30,927 bases of DNA from DAOUKH01 sp034420775. Its GTDB lineage: Bacteria > Chloroflexota > Dehalococcoidia > SHYB01. The DNA lies in contig DAOUKZ010000098.1 in assembly GCA_034420775.1 (NCBI GenBank), positions 1 through 30,927 on the forward strand. Reading direction: 5' to 3'. The notes below the pieces were generated by a model that did no database searches, was not told where the DNA came from, and saw nothing but the letters and a program-made list of their open reading frames with translations. The number at the start of each line of letters is the position of its first letter. Position 1 is the stretch's first letter. Position numbers and translations under genes: made by a program. Shown here in pieces: positions 23,425 to 30,927 of the stretch.

Positions 23425-24741
23425 CTATCTCTTGGACGGGGTCTCGTCTTCGCCCAGGACGGCGAGGGGCTCGAAGGCGTCGCGGCCGGCGTACTTGGTG
23501 CGGGCGCCGACCTCGCCCTCGATGCGAAGCAGGCGATTGTACTTGGCGGTGCGCTCCGAACGGGCCGGCGCGCCGGTCTTGATCTGCCCGGAGCCCGTGG
23601 CGACCGCCAGATCGGCGATCGTCGTGTCTTCGGTCTCACCCGACCGGTGACTGATCACGGTGGTGTACCCGGCGTCCTTTGCCCGCTTGATCGTGTCCAG
23701 GGTCTCCGTCAGCGAGCCAATCTGGTTGACCTTGACCAAGATCGAGTTGGCGACGCCTTCCTCGATGCCGCGGTCGAGGCGCTCGGGGTTGGTGACGAAG
23801 AGGTCGTCGCCGACAAGCTGCACCTTCTCGCCGAGGCGCTCGGTGAGCTCCCTCCAGCCCTCCCAGTCGTCCTCGTGCAGACCGTCCTCGATGCTCACGA
23901 TGGGGTATTGCTTCACCCAACCCTCCAGGAAGTCGATCATCTTCGTGGAGGTCAGGGTCAGCTTCTCTTTCCGCAGGGCGTACTTGCCGTTCCGGTAGAA
24001 CTCGCTGGCGGCTACGTCGAGGGCAAGGAAGATGTCCTCGCCGGCGGAGTAGCCCGCTTCTTCGACGGCTTCGAGGATCAGCTCGACCGCGGCGGCGTTG
24101 GATTTAAGGCGCGGAGCGAAGCCGCCCTCGTCACCGACGTTGGTGCCCAGGCGGCGCTTCTTCAGCACATTCTTCAGGGCTTGGTATGTCTCCGCGGCCA
24201 TCTGTATGGCTTCGCCGAAACTCGGCGCGCCGACCGGCATGACCATGAACTCCTGGAAGTCGGTCGAGCCGTCGGCGTGGGCCCCGCCGTTGAGCACGTT
24301 GAACATGGGAACGGGGAGGCGTGTCGCCGAGTCGCCGCCGAGGTAGCGGAAGAGGCCGAGACCCTTGCTCTGGGCCGCGGCGTGAGCGACCGCCAGCGAG
24401 ACGCCGAGGACGGTGTTCGCTCCCATTTTGCTCTTGTCGGGCGTGCCGTCGACTTCGAGCAGCCGCTTGTCGAGCGCCTCTTGGTCCAACGCCGAGAGGC
24501 TGCGTATGGCCCCTGCCATGGGGCCGTTGACGTTGGCGATGGCCTTGAGGACGCCCTTGCCCCCGTAGCGCTCCGGGTCGCCGTCGCGCAGCTCAAGCGC
24601 CTCGTGCGTGCCGGTGCTCGCCCCCGATGGAACGGCGGCGATCCCGACGGAGCCGTCGGTCAGCGAGACCTGGACTTCGATCGTGGGATTCCCCCGCGAG
24701 TCCAGGATCTCCCGGCCGATGACGCGCTCGATGATGCTCAT
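23425..24741 (-). CDS. eno: Enolase (phosphopyruvate hydratase)
   Basis: 438 residues. Converts 2-phosphoglycerate to phosphoenolpyruvate in glycolysis. The N-terminus IIERVIGREILDSRGNPTIEV is canonical. Seen: SGASTGTHEALELRDGD (mobile loop near 40), the Mg ligands in FLALDVAASEFY (Asp near 245) and SIEDGLHEDDWEGW (Glu/Asp near 290), VGDDLFVTN near 318, the catalytic Lys in LVKVNQIGSL, and the signature SHRSGETEDTTIADLAVA near 370. It is a true enolase, not a superfamily relative. Its ATG overlaps the TGA of the LOG-like gene by 4 bp (24738-24741), so it is translationally coupled to that gene. The C-terminal tail (LAVLGEDETPSKR) is a little longer than usual. Confidence 0.98.
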   Translation of the reverse strand: MSIIERVIGREILDSRGNPTIEVQVSLTDGSVGIAAVPSGASTGTHEALELRDGDPERYGGKGVLKAIANVNGPMAGAIRSLSALDQEALDKRLLEVDGTPDKSKMGANTVLGVSLAVAHAAAQSKGLGLFRYLGGDSATRLPVPMFNVLNGGAHADGSTDFQEFMVMPVGAPSFGEAIQMAAETYQALKNVLKKRRLGTNVGDEGGFAPRLKSNAAAVELILEAVEEAGYSAGEDIFLALDVAASEFYRNGKYALRKEKLTLTSTKMIDFLEGWVKQYPIVSIEDGLHEDDWEGWRELTERLGEKVQLVGDDLFVTNPERLDRGIEEGVANSILVKVNQIGSLTETLDTIKRAKDAGYTTVISHRSGETEDTTIADLAVATGSGQIKTGAPARSERTAKYNRLLRIEGEVGARTKYAGRDAFEPLAVLGEDETPSKR

Positions 24742-25220
24742 CGGCCCAACTCTCGGCCCAGGGCCTCTGCCCGGGCTACGGCGTCGGCGGGGTCGGCGGC
24801 GACGTTCAAGCGGGGCTCACGCTCGCCGTCTCCCCTGATCAGCGTCCAACTCTTGAGCCCCACCAGCGGCTTGTTGTACGCGAGGGCGAAGCCGATTTCA
24901 GAAAGGGTGCCGTACTCGCCCTCGACGGCGATGCAGACGTCGCCGTTCATGGCGACGAGGGAGTTCCGGGCGTAGCCGATACCGGTGACGATGGGGTAGT
25001 CGACGTAGGCGTTGGCGCCGGCGCGGTCGGGGCCGGGAAGGATGCCGATGGTGATGCCGCCGGCGGCCTTGGCCCCCTTGCAAGCGGCCTCCATGACGCC
25101 ATTCCCGCCGCCGCAGACGAGGGTGTGGCCTCGGGCGCCGATCTCGCGCCCTACCGCCTCGGCTAGGGCGTATATCTCAGGGGTGCACCCGTCGGATCGT
25201 CCGAGGACCGCGATGTGCAT
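24738..25220 (-). CDS. LOG/TIGR00725-like nucleotide-binding Rossmann protein
   Basis: 160 residues from the ATG at 25220. A longer start at 25250 is unlikely because a TATAAT box at 25256-25261 would place the transcript start at about 25249. The protein begins MHIAVLGRSDGC, then HTLVCGGGNGVMEAACKGAK and IVTGIGYARNSLVAMNGDVCIAVEGEYGTLSEIGFAL. This is the glycine-rich Rossmann pattern and the PGGxGTxxE-like loop (EGEYGTLSE) of the lysine-decarboxylase/LOG superfamily. Relatives include cytokinin-activating phosphoribohydrolases and molybdenum-cofactor carrier proteins; the loop here is degenerate (EGEYG for PGGxG), so hydrolase activity is uncertain. It precedes and overlaps eno (ATGA), so the two are co-expressed. 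Confidence 0.8.
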   Translation of the reverse strand: MHIAVLGRSDGCTPEIYALAEAVGREIGARGHTLVCGGGNGVMEAACKGAKAAGGITIGILPGPDRAGANAYVDYPIVTGIGYARNSLVAMNGDVCIAVEGEYGTLSEIGFALAYNKPLVGLKSWTLIRGDGEREPRLNVAADPADAVARAEALGRELGR

Positions 25221-25255
25221 CCCGAGCCGCCCCTTCCCAGCCAATGCCATCGAAC

Positions 25256-25261
25256 ATTATA
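25256..25261 (-). promoter_or_regulatory. -10 element for the LOG-like-eno operon
   Basis: A perfect TATAAT on the minus strand. No convincing -35 is seen 16-18 bases upstream. The predicted transcript start near 25249 leaves a leader of about 29 nt to the ATG at 25220. Confidence 0.45.
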
Positions 25262-25293
25262 GCATCGACTCCTTATCTGTTGGCCGCGCTGAC

Positions 25294-25322
25294 TTGGGCC
25301 ATTCGAGGCGGTTTGCTATCGT
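25294..25322 (+). promoter_or_regulatory. Possible promoter of the MFS gene with a hairpin leader
   Basis: TTGGGC (25294-25299), 17 bases, TATCGT (25317-25322). The resulting leader of about 140 nt holds a perfect 9-bp hairpin, CGGACGCGG/CCGCGTCCG, at 25414-25438, 31 bases before the ATG. The -10 is a weak match. Confidence 0.3.
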
Positions 25323-25469
25323 ATGCCGCGGCCCGCCGCGAAGGACTCGTATGCGCGTACGTTTCAGCGATAGTTCCGCTCGGGTGCCGCGCGAGGGGAC
25401 GACCCGCGGCGCTCGGACGCGGCCTGACACCGCGTCCGCCGACCAGAGCGTAGGGGAGCGCCGGTAGGG

Positions 25470-26729
25470 ATGGCCCGCGCGCCCGGGCGGCACCGCGACC
25501 CGCATCCCCGGCGGCCCCTGTCGCCGGAGCCGACACGCTTCGGCGCGCTGCGCCACGCCGACTTCCGGTTTCTGCTCACCGGCAACATGTTCACCCAGAT
25601 GGGGCAGTGGTCCCAGCAACTAGGGAAGGGCTGGCTGGTGTACAACGACCTCGACGGCACCGCGTTCCAGCTCGGGGTCGTGGCCTTCGCCCAGGGCGCC
25701 GGCATGTTCTTCATGTCGCCTGTGGGCGGAGCGCTCGCCGACCGGCTCAACCGCAAGCATCTGATGCTGTTCAGCCAGGTGTCGCTGGCGCTGGTCGCGT
25801 TGGTCCTAGCGTTGATCGTGATGGCGGAAGTCGTCGTGATCTGGCACGTCTACGTCCTCGCCTTCCTCAGCGGCTCGTTCTTCGCGCTCAACAACCCGGC
25901 CCGAATGTCGGCGATCCACGACATCGTGGGCAGGCAAGACCTGCCGAGCGCCGTGTCGCTCAACGCCGTGGTGATGAACTCCATGCGGGTCATCGGCCCA
26001 TCGCTTGGCGGCGTCCTGCTCGTCGCTGTCGGCACGGAGGGCACGTTCTTCCTTCAGTCGGCGGGCTACGTCGGCGGGGTGATCTCGGTGCTGCTCATGC
26101 GCCGGACGTTCACGGCGGGAGGGACGAGGGCGCCCTTCTTCCAGAGCATCGCCGACGGCGTCCGCTATGCCCGGAGCGACCGCACGATCAGGGCGCTGCT
26201 GACCGTTTCGTTCCTCGCCGCGCTGCTGGGCATGTCGATGACGCAGCTGATGGCCGCGTTCGCCAAGGACGTGCTGGGACAGGAGGAGAGCGGCTTCTCG
26301 GCCCTGTTCATCACGCTCGGCGTGGGCGGCCTCGTGGGGGCGCTGGTGCTGGTCATGAAGGGCGACATCCGCAACAAGGGTCTTGTCTACTTCTGTGCCG
26401 CGATTGGGACCGGGCTGTTCATCGCCGCTATGGGTGCGGCGGGCAACCTCGTCTTCTCGTTCGCCGCGATGGTGGTCCTCGGGGCCACCTCGGCCTCCAC
26501 GCTCGCCCTCGGCAATACCCTTGTCCAGACGAACGTGGCGGACGAATTCCGGGGCCGGGCGATGTCGCTCTACTTCCTCTCGTTCAGCCTGTCGCCGCTC
26601 GGCGCGATGGCCGCCGGCGCGCTCGGCGACTGGACCAACCTGCGCATCGCCTTCGTCGTCGTCGGGCTCGCCCTCGCCCTTCCCGTGGCCTGGCTCACCG
26701 TCACCCGCCGCGACATGTGGCGGCTATAG
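25470..26729 (+). CDS. MFS transporter, MFS_3-like exporter
   Basis: 419 residues with about 12 hydrophobic segments. The family pattern is FGALRHADFRFLLTGNMFTQMGQWSQQLGKGWLVYNDLDGTAFQLGVVAF at the start, the TM2-3 loop GGALADRLNRKHLMLFSQ, and HDIVGRQDLPSAVSLNAVVMNSMRVIGPSLGGVLL after TM4. These are features of the EntS/MFS_3 group that exports siderophores, macrolides or other small molecules; cargo here is unknown. The hydrophilic N-terminal 25 residues are rich in Arg and Pro. The ATG at 25470 has only a weak GTAGGG-type site. It is divergent from the LOG-like-eno operon and convergent, with 4 bp between stops, with the metalloprotease-like lipoprotein gene. Confidence 0.9.
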   Translation: MARAPGRHRDPHPRRPLSPEPTRFGALRHADFRFLLTGNMFTQMGQWSQQLGKGWLVYNDLDGTAFQLGVVAFAQGAGMFFMSPVGGALADRLNRKHLMLFSQVSLALVALVLALIVMAEVVVIWHVYVLAFLSGSFFALNNPARMSAIHDIVGRQDLPSAVSLNAVVMNSMRVIGPSLGGVLLVAVGTEGTFFLQSAGYVGGVISVLLMRRTFTAGGTRAPFFQSIADGVRYARSDRTIRALLTVSFLAALLGMSMTQLMAAFAKDVLGQEESGFSALFITLGVGGLVGALVLVMKGDIRNKGLVYFCAAIGTGLFIAAMGAAGNLVFSFAAMVVLGATSASTLALGNTLVQTNVADEFRGRAMSLYFLSFSLSPLGAMAAGALGDWTNLRIAFVVVGLALALPVAWLTVTRRDMWRL

Positions 26730-26733
26730 CCGG

Positions 26734-28776
26734 CTATTCGATGTACTCGACGGCGAGCCGGTAGGCCGCGGGCACGCCGGTCACGGGAGCGGTAGGCGCG
26801 ACCAGGACGACGAAGCCGGGACCGTCGGCTGGCAGCGCGACCTCGCCCCGCAGGGCTTCGTCGAGGGGAACCTCGATGACGCGTTCGCTGCTGAGCTCGA
26901 CGAGCCGCACCCCGTAGGGCTGGGGCACCCGGTTGTCGGTGCGGAAGAACCCCTCGGCCTGCCACCCTGCATCAGATTCGGCGTCGTCGACGAAGCCGGT
27001 GGCTTCGAGGCGCAGGTCGTCGATGAGCATCCCTTCGGCGTGGACCGCCTGGTCGGTGACGTACTCGAACCTGACCAGCACCTCGCCGCCGGCGTAGTCG
27101 CTCAGGTCGATCTCCTCCTCAACCCAGCGGGCGTTGCGGCCCCCGCCGCTCTTGCCCGTGTAGGCGGGGCCGAAGCTCTGCCCGAGCGGGTCGTCGACGG
27201 TCGAGTGGGAGCCTTCCAACACCTTCCACGAGAGACCACCATCGCGGGAGGCTACGACGTAGGCGAAGTCGAAGCCCTCTTCGATGTCGAACCAGAGGTC
27301 AAAGGCGAGCGACGCATTGCTGACGCCGGTCAGGTCGAAGGCGCGGGTGAGCGTCGCGTCGATGCCGTCGCCCCGGTTGCTCCACCACATCGTTTCCCCC
27401 GACGGCGGCGACGTGGGGAGGAGCCGGACCTCCGGGCTGCCCTCGAAAACGAACCGGCGGGCGCGGCCGTCCGATTCGACAAGGACATAGTCCGCGGCGT
27501 ATTGGGTGGCCTCCCGATTCACTTCGCCCGTGCCCGAGATACGGCTGCGGAGGCCGGCGCCGAAGGCGTTGCCGGCAAGGGCGAGGGCGCGCGTCAAGTT
27601 GTCCACGGTCCACTCGAGGAAAAATGCGTCGAAGTCGGCGCCGAACCCCTGCTGGGCGAGGAACGACTCGACGCCCTCGGCGCCGGTGAGCGGACTGGTC
27701 AGGAGCGAGGCGAGAGCGTCTTCGCCGACGCGTTGGGCGAGGTAGGTCATAAAGCTGTAGGCCGCGCCGTAGTGAGGGCCGACGGCATCGTGCTCGTCTG
27801 GCCACAAGGTCAGCTGTATGCCGGGAGGAACGAAGAAGAAGCCTTCAGGCCCGCCGCGATAGCCGGCTGCCGCGGCGGCGTACTCCGCGGCTCCCTCGTG
27901 GACCCACGCCGTCTCGAAGGGGTCGGCGTCGGCTTGGGCGGCGTGCTGCAGCTCGTGGGTCAGGACACCGTGATACCGGTCGCCGCCCGGCTGCACCGCG
28001 AGGAGACTGAGGTAGACCATCGGCCGCTCGTTGCTGAGCCGGTTCACTGCACGGGGTAGCGTGTCGAGTAGGTTGTAGTAGCCCGCGACGTTGGGAATGC
28101 GGGCGTTCAGGATGGTGAGCCGCGAGTCGATCCCCGCCCCGGGCTCCCAGTCGGGGTTCACCAGGCGCAGGATCGTGGGGATGATATGTTCCTCGAGCTC
28201 GCGGGCCGACGCTTCGAGTTGACTGTCGCGCACACGGGCCCCGCGCTCGAGGTAGAAGTAGGCGTGCTCGCTGACCAGCCGCAGCTCCGCCTCGACGGTG
28301 AAGGGCCGCAGCTCCCCAATGTCGAGGACGTGAAACTCCTCGACGTGGCCAACGGCAAGTTCCGTCCCGATGAACGGGAGCGGCTCGATCTCCATGCCGC
28401 CGCCATACTTCAAGCGCTCCGCGAGCTCGATGGGGTCCCCTCGGGGCGGCTCGGGGATGGGGAGGAACGGCCGCACCGGCGGGGGCGTCGGGGTGCTGGC
28501 CGGCCTCGGCGTGGGTATGGCCGGCGCCGGAGTCGGTGTTGCCGTCGGCTCCGCAGGCGGGGTCGTCGGCGCAGCGCTCGGTGGGCCAGGGGTAATCGTG
28601 GCGTGCTCGACGGCGGGGGTGGCCGTCGCGGTCGGCGGGGGAGTTGCGGTCGGCGCGAGGGTCGGCGCGCCGCCGTCGCACGCCGCGACGAGGAGCGCCG
28701 CGGCTAGGAGAGCGCTCAGGAAGGTCACGCCTCGAGGTCTTGGACACGACGAAGGCGAGCCTATAATGCGCTGCAT
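26734..28776 (-). CDS. Lipoprotein with gluzincin-type metalloprotease domain and immune-inhibitor-A-like beta-sandwich
   Basis: 680 residues if started at the ATG 28776, preferred because it supplies the Arg-containing n-region of the signal peptide; a GTG at 28728 (664 residues) is the alternative. The lipobox LLVAAC puts lipidated Cys33 at the start of the mature protein. A linker of about 80 residues, almost all Thr/Pro/Ala (TPTPAP-like), lifts the domain from the membrane. The catalytic motif is HELQH (His274, Glu275, His278), with the third zinc ligand Glu294 in WVHEGAAEY 16 residues later, the gluzincin pattern; the protease is thus probably active. The C-terminal half has two beta-rich domains: WWSNRGDGIDATLTRAFDL..., SRDGGLSWKVLEG and ...RFEYVTDQAVHAEGMLIDDLRL, as in peptidase M6/immune inhibitor A tails. 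Role: surface proteolysis, inferred. Confidence 0.82.
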   Translation of the reverse strand: MQRIIGSPSSCPRPRGVTFLSALLAAALLVAACDGGAPTLAPTATPPPTATATPAVEHATITPGPPSAAPTTPPAEPTATPTPAPAIPTPRPASTPTPPPVRPFLPIPEPPRGDPIELAERLKYGGGMEIEPLPFIGTELAVGHVEEFHVLDIGELRPFTVEAELRLVSEHAYFYLERGARVRDSQLEASARELEEHIIPTILRLVNPDWEPGAGIDSRLTILNARIPNVAGYYNLLDTLPRAVNRLSNERPMVYLSLLAVQPGGDRYHGVLTHELQHAAQADADPFETAWVHEGAAEYAAAAAGYRGGPEGFFFVPPGIQLTLWPDEHDAVGPHYGAAYSFMTYLAQRVGEDALASLLTSPLTGAEGVESFLAQQGFGADFDAFFLEWTVDNLTRALALAGNAFGAGLRSRISGTGEVNREATQYAADYVLVESDGRARRFVFEGSPEVRLLPTSPPSGETMWWSNRGDGIDATLTRAFDLTGVSNASLAFDLWFDIEEGFDFAYVVASRDGGLSWKVLEGSHSTVDDPLGQSFGPAYTGKSGGGRNARWVEEEIDLSDYAGGEVLVRFEYVTDQAVHAEGMLIDDLRLEATGFVDDAESDAGWQAEGFFRTDNRVPQPYGVRLVELSSERVIEVPLDEALRGEVALPADGPGFVVLVAPTAPVTGVPAAYRLAVEYIE
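28740..28767 (+). promoter_or_regulatory. Promoter for the LprG-like lipoprotein gene (leaderless layout)
   Basis: TTGGAC (28740-28745), 16 bases, then a perfect TATAAT (28762-28767). Only seven bases separate it from the ATG at 28775, so the mRNA would start at the start codon. There is no Shine-Dalgarno sequence. The divergent lipoprotein's ATG overlaps at CATG 28774-28777. Confidence 0.55.
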
Positions 28777-29542
28777 GAGTATGACGTTGTGTGCTTTCGG
28801 ACCGGGCCGGCCGGGCTTCGGCCGGCGGGCCGTGGCGGGACTTCTTTCAGTTCTTACGTTGCTGCTTGTGCTCGCGGCTTGCGGAGGCGGTGAAGAGCCG
28901 ACCTCGACGCCGTCGTCAACGCCCACGCCGGCGCCACGCCCCGAAGACGTCATCGCCGCCTCGATCGACGCCATGGCACAGGTTAACTCCTTTCGGTACA
29001 TCCTGGAAAACGAGGGCGGAGAGACGCCGATAGCGAACGGGCTGGGGCTGCGCCGCGCCGAAGGCTACATGGTGAGGCCCGATCAGCTGTATGCCGAAAT
29101 CGACGCCGTCTTCGCCGGTCTGGTCCTGCGCCTCGAAGTCGTCGGCGCGGGCGGCCTGACCTATATGACCAACCCGGTCAGCGGCGAATGGCAGACCTTT
29201 GAGACCGCCCTGAATCCGCTCGCCTTCTTCGATCCCGCGGAAGGCGTGCCGCGTGTGCTCCGGGGCATGGACGGGTTGTCACTCGGCGAGCCCGCCGAGT
29301 TCGACGGCCGCCCGGTGCGCACCATCACCGGCCGCGCCCCCGCCGAGGCGGCGCAGTTCATGGCGGGCAGCTTCGCCGAAGGCTCCATCCTCGATATCGA
29401 GGTGCTCATCGACACGGAGACCCACGAGTTGCTCAGGGCCTTCCTCGATGGAAGGCTCACCGTCGACGAGCCCGAGGGCGTCTCACGGACGCTCCAGTTC
29501 TCCGACTTCGGCGCGGCGTTCGAGATAGAGCCGCCTATCTAG
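28775..29542 (+). CDS. LppX/LprAFG-like lipoprotein
   Basis: 255 residues from the ATG at 28775 (28781 is also possible). The signal peptide has Arg17-Arg18, a hydrophobic run and the lipobox VLAAC with Cys36, followed by a short Ser/Thr/Pro linker. The mature part begins PEDVIAASIDAMAQVNSFRYILENEGG and continues with paired beta strands (LYAEIDAVFAGLVLRLEVVGAGGLTYM, GRPVRTITGRAPAEAAQ, SILDIEVLIDTETHELLRAFLDG, RTLQFSDFGAAFEIEPP). This is the half-barrel pattern of LppX/LprG proteins, which carry lipids or glycolipids across the envelope in actinobacteria. It is 3 bp upstream of a DHA2-type MFS gene. LprG is genetically linked to the MFS pump Rv1410c (P55) in mycobacteria, so this pair looks like the same system. 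Confidence 0.85.
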   Translation: MSMTLCAFGPGRPGFGRRAVAGLLSVLTLLLVLAACGGGEEPTSTPSSTPTPAPRPEDVIAASIDAMAQVNSFRYILENEGGETPIANGLGLRRAEGYMVRPDQLYAEIDAVFAGLVLRLEVVGAGGLTYMTNPVSGEWQTFETALNPLAFFDPAEGVPRVLRGMDGLSLGEPAEFDGRPVRTITGRAPAEAAQFMAGSFAEGSILDIEVLIDTETHELLRAFLDGRLTVDEPEGVSRTLQFSDFGAAFEIEPPI

Positions 29543-29545
29543 CCG

Positions 29546-30927
29546 ATGCGCGCAAGAGGAGAGGCCGGGCCCGCGGCCAAGACGTCGGCCTATGCCCTGC
29601 TGCTGCTGACGGGCTCCGGCGTCTTCGTCGCCTCGCTCGACCAGACGGTTGTCGTCACTGCCCTCCCCGGCATCTTCCTCGATGTCGGCCTGCCGGTCAG
29701 CGACTTGGACAAGGGCGCCTGGATCGTCACCGGCTACCTGATCGGCTTCACCGCGGCGATGCCGCTCGTGGGGCGCATCTCCGACATCTACGGGCATGGG
29801 TGGGTCTACACGGTGGCGATGCTGGTCTTCATGGGCGGCTCGGCGCTGGTCGCGATCGCCGACGGCCTCACTTGGATCGTCTTGGCCCGCGTGGTGCAGG
29901 CCGTGGGGGGCGGCGCCCTCGTGCCGGCGGCCATCGCGATCGTCTACGACGCCTTCCCTGAGAACCGGCGCGGCGTGGCTATCGGGGCTATCGCCGCCAT
30001 CGCCGAAGGCGGCGCGGTGCTCGGCCCCCTCTACGGCGGCCTCTTCATCCACTTCCTGGACTGGCGTTGGATCTTCTGGATCAACATCCCCATCGGCGCG
30101 GCCGTTATCGCGGTCGTGCTGCCCGCCGTCGCCAACAAGCGGCGCTTCGGGCTGCGCGTCGACTACCTCGGCGGTTTGCTGCTCGGTGGGAGCATCACTG
30201 CGCTGGCGCTCGGCCTCTCCGACGACGCCGTGCTTCCCGCCGAGGGCGGTTGGCGGGCCGCCCTGCTCGTCGCGGCAGCCCTGTTCTTTGCGGCCTTCGT
30301 ATGGCGAGAAGCGGTGGCCCGCGACCCGATGCTGCCGCTGCGCCTGTGGAGCAAGGGGCCGCTGGTGGCGGCGAACATGACCAATCTGTTCGTCGGCGCG
30401 GCTCTGGTCCTTGCTCTGGTCAACATCCCGCTCATGACCGATACAATCCTCGGCGGCGAGCCGCTCGACGGCGGCCTGCGCCTCCTCCGCCTGACGGTGA
30501 TGATTCCGATCGGCGCGGTGCTGGGCGGCTACCTCTACCAGCGCTTCGGGTATCGTCCGCCTGCTTTCCTGGGCATCGGCCTCATGGCGCTCGGATTCGG
30601 CCTGCTGGGGCGGTGGACGCTCGACATCCCCGAGCCGCGGGGCACCATCGATCTGATGGTCGGCGGCCTCGGGTTCGGTCTCGTCATCGCGCCGGTCACC
30701 GTCGCCGTCCTCGACAACACGACGGACGACCAGAAGGCGACTGGGTCGGGGCTGGTAACGGTCATGCGGATGCTGGGGATGATCGTGGGGCTGTCCGTGC
30801 TCAGCTCGTGGGGGCAGAACCACTTCGAGACCTTGGTGGGCACATTCGACCTCCCGCTGCGGCTGGCAGGCGAGAGCCTCGAAGCCTTCGAAGCCCGCGC
30901 CGCGGCCTACGAGGACACTATCCTCGC
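29546..30927 (+). CDS. DHA2-family MFS multidrug/lipid exporter (3' end beyond the window)
   Basis: The frame opens at the ATG 29546, three bases after the lipoprotein stop, and remains open to the window end (460 codons visible). The N-terminus YALLLLTGSGVFVASLDQTVVVTALPGI is the D1 motif of 14-TM drug:H+ antiporters. GWIVTGYLIG-like (AWIVTGYLIGF), the motif A loop GRISDIYGHGWVY and the motif C-like GAVLGPLYGGLFIHFLDWRWIFWINIPIG also match. About 12 of 14 segments are within the window. No ribosome-binding site is visible, so translation is probably coupled to the lipoprotein gene. Pairing with an LprG-like lipoprotein suggests export of lipids/triacylglycerols or amphipathic drugs, by analogy with mycobacterial LprG-P55. 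Start and family are confident; cargo is inference. Confidence 0.88.
   Translation, partial: MRARGEAGPAAKTSAYALLLLTGSGVFVASLDQTVVVTALPGIFLDVGLPVSDLDKGAWIVTGYLIGFTAAMPLVGRISDIYGHGWVYTVAMLVFMGGSALVAIADGLTWIVLARVVQAVGGGALVPAAIAIVYDAFPENRRGVAIGAIAAIAEGGAVLGPLYGGLFIHFLDWRWIFWINIPIGAAVIAVVLPAVANKRRFGLRVDYLGGLLLGGSITALALGLSDDAVLPAEGGWRAALLVAAALFFAAFVWREAVARDPMLPLRLWSKGPLVAANMTNLFVGAALVLALVNIPLMTDTILGGEPLDGGLRLLRLTVMIPIGAVLGGYLYQRFGYRPPAFLGIGLMALGFGLLGRWTLDIPEPRGTIDLMVGGLGFGLVIAPVTVAVLDNTTDDQKATGSGLVTVMRMLGMIVGLSVLSSWGQNHFETLVGTFDLPLRLAGESLEAFEARAAAYEDTIL

Noticed and set aside
23367..23639. N-terminal extension of the phosphotriesterase-family gene.
   Set aside because: It would overlap the end of enolase and add a low-complexity Arg/Pro/Ser sequence; the ATG at 23366 has a proper ribosome-binding site and the family N-terminus.

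Overview
This is a high-GC (roughly two-thirds G+C by eye) bacterial chromosomal segment. It is densely packed with ordinary-length genes and shows no rRNA, tRNA, CRISPR array, transposase or phage gene. The mix of genes suggests an aerobic heterotroph with broad catabolic and oxidative ability: two luciferase-like (LLM) flavin/F420 oxidoreductases, acyl-CoA dehydrogenase, crotonase, SDR, a xanthine-dehydrogenase-type molybdoenzyme, a phosphotriesterase-family lactonase and four MFS transporters. Three lipoproteins with classical lipoboxes, two of them with Thr/Pro-rich linkers, are also present. This would fit a Chloroflexota lineage (SAR202/Dehalococcoidia-like) or another high-GC lineage. 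The assignment is inference; the window has no phylogenetic marker that I can place by eye.

Layout. 1-3063: 3' part of a ThDP enzyme, an alpha/beta hydrolase, and a convergent LLM oxidoreductase. 3339-5700: a divergent lysine-2,3-aminomutase-like radical SAM gene, a tiny nuclease-fold protein lacking catalytic residues, and a cupredoxin-like lipoprotein. 5732-13109: a minus-strand run, in transcription order an isopropylmalate/isocitrate-type dehydrogenase, a membrane-anchored dienelactone-hydrolase-like protein (ATGA overlap), crotonase, MFS, acyl-CoA dehydrogenase and proS. 13212-14093: a plus-strand two-domain rhodanese whose catalytic Cys codon is TGA. 14090-16270: aminotransferase and a sugar-isomerase-like gene (frameshifted near its 3' end), both minus. 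16429-17604: a second LLM oxidoreductase. 17662-22033: MFS, SDR and molybdenum hydroxylase large subunit on minus. 22034-22412: a regulatory intergenic region. 22413-25220: phosphotriesterase-family hydrolase, enolase and a LOG-like protein on minus. 25470-30927: MFS, a metalloprotease-like lipoprotein (minus), an LprG/LppX-like lipoprotein and a DHA2 MFS pump cut by the window end.

The standout observation is the rhodanese gene. An in-frame TGA falls exactly where the family has its catalytic cysteine. The frame then continues intact through the rest of the domain. A 7-bp stem with a G-containing 5-nt loop begins 11 nt after the TGA, the geometry of a bacterial SECIS element. I therefore annotate it as a candidate selenocysteine rhodanese. 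Neighbouring genes use TGA as an ordinary stop, so recoding of the whole code is not implied. No Sec machinery (selA/B/C/D) lies in the window.

Other points of interest are a strong promoter with a GAAC-N4-GTTC (LexA-type) box and no proper gene downstream, two apparently leaderless genes, several enzyme-fold proteins with replaced catalytic or metal-binding residues, and hairpins placed over the stop codons of convergent genes.
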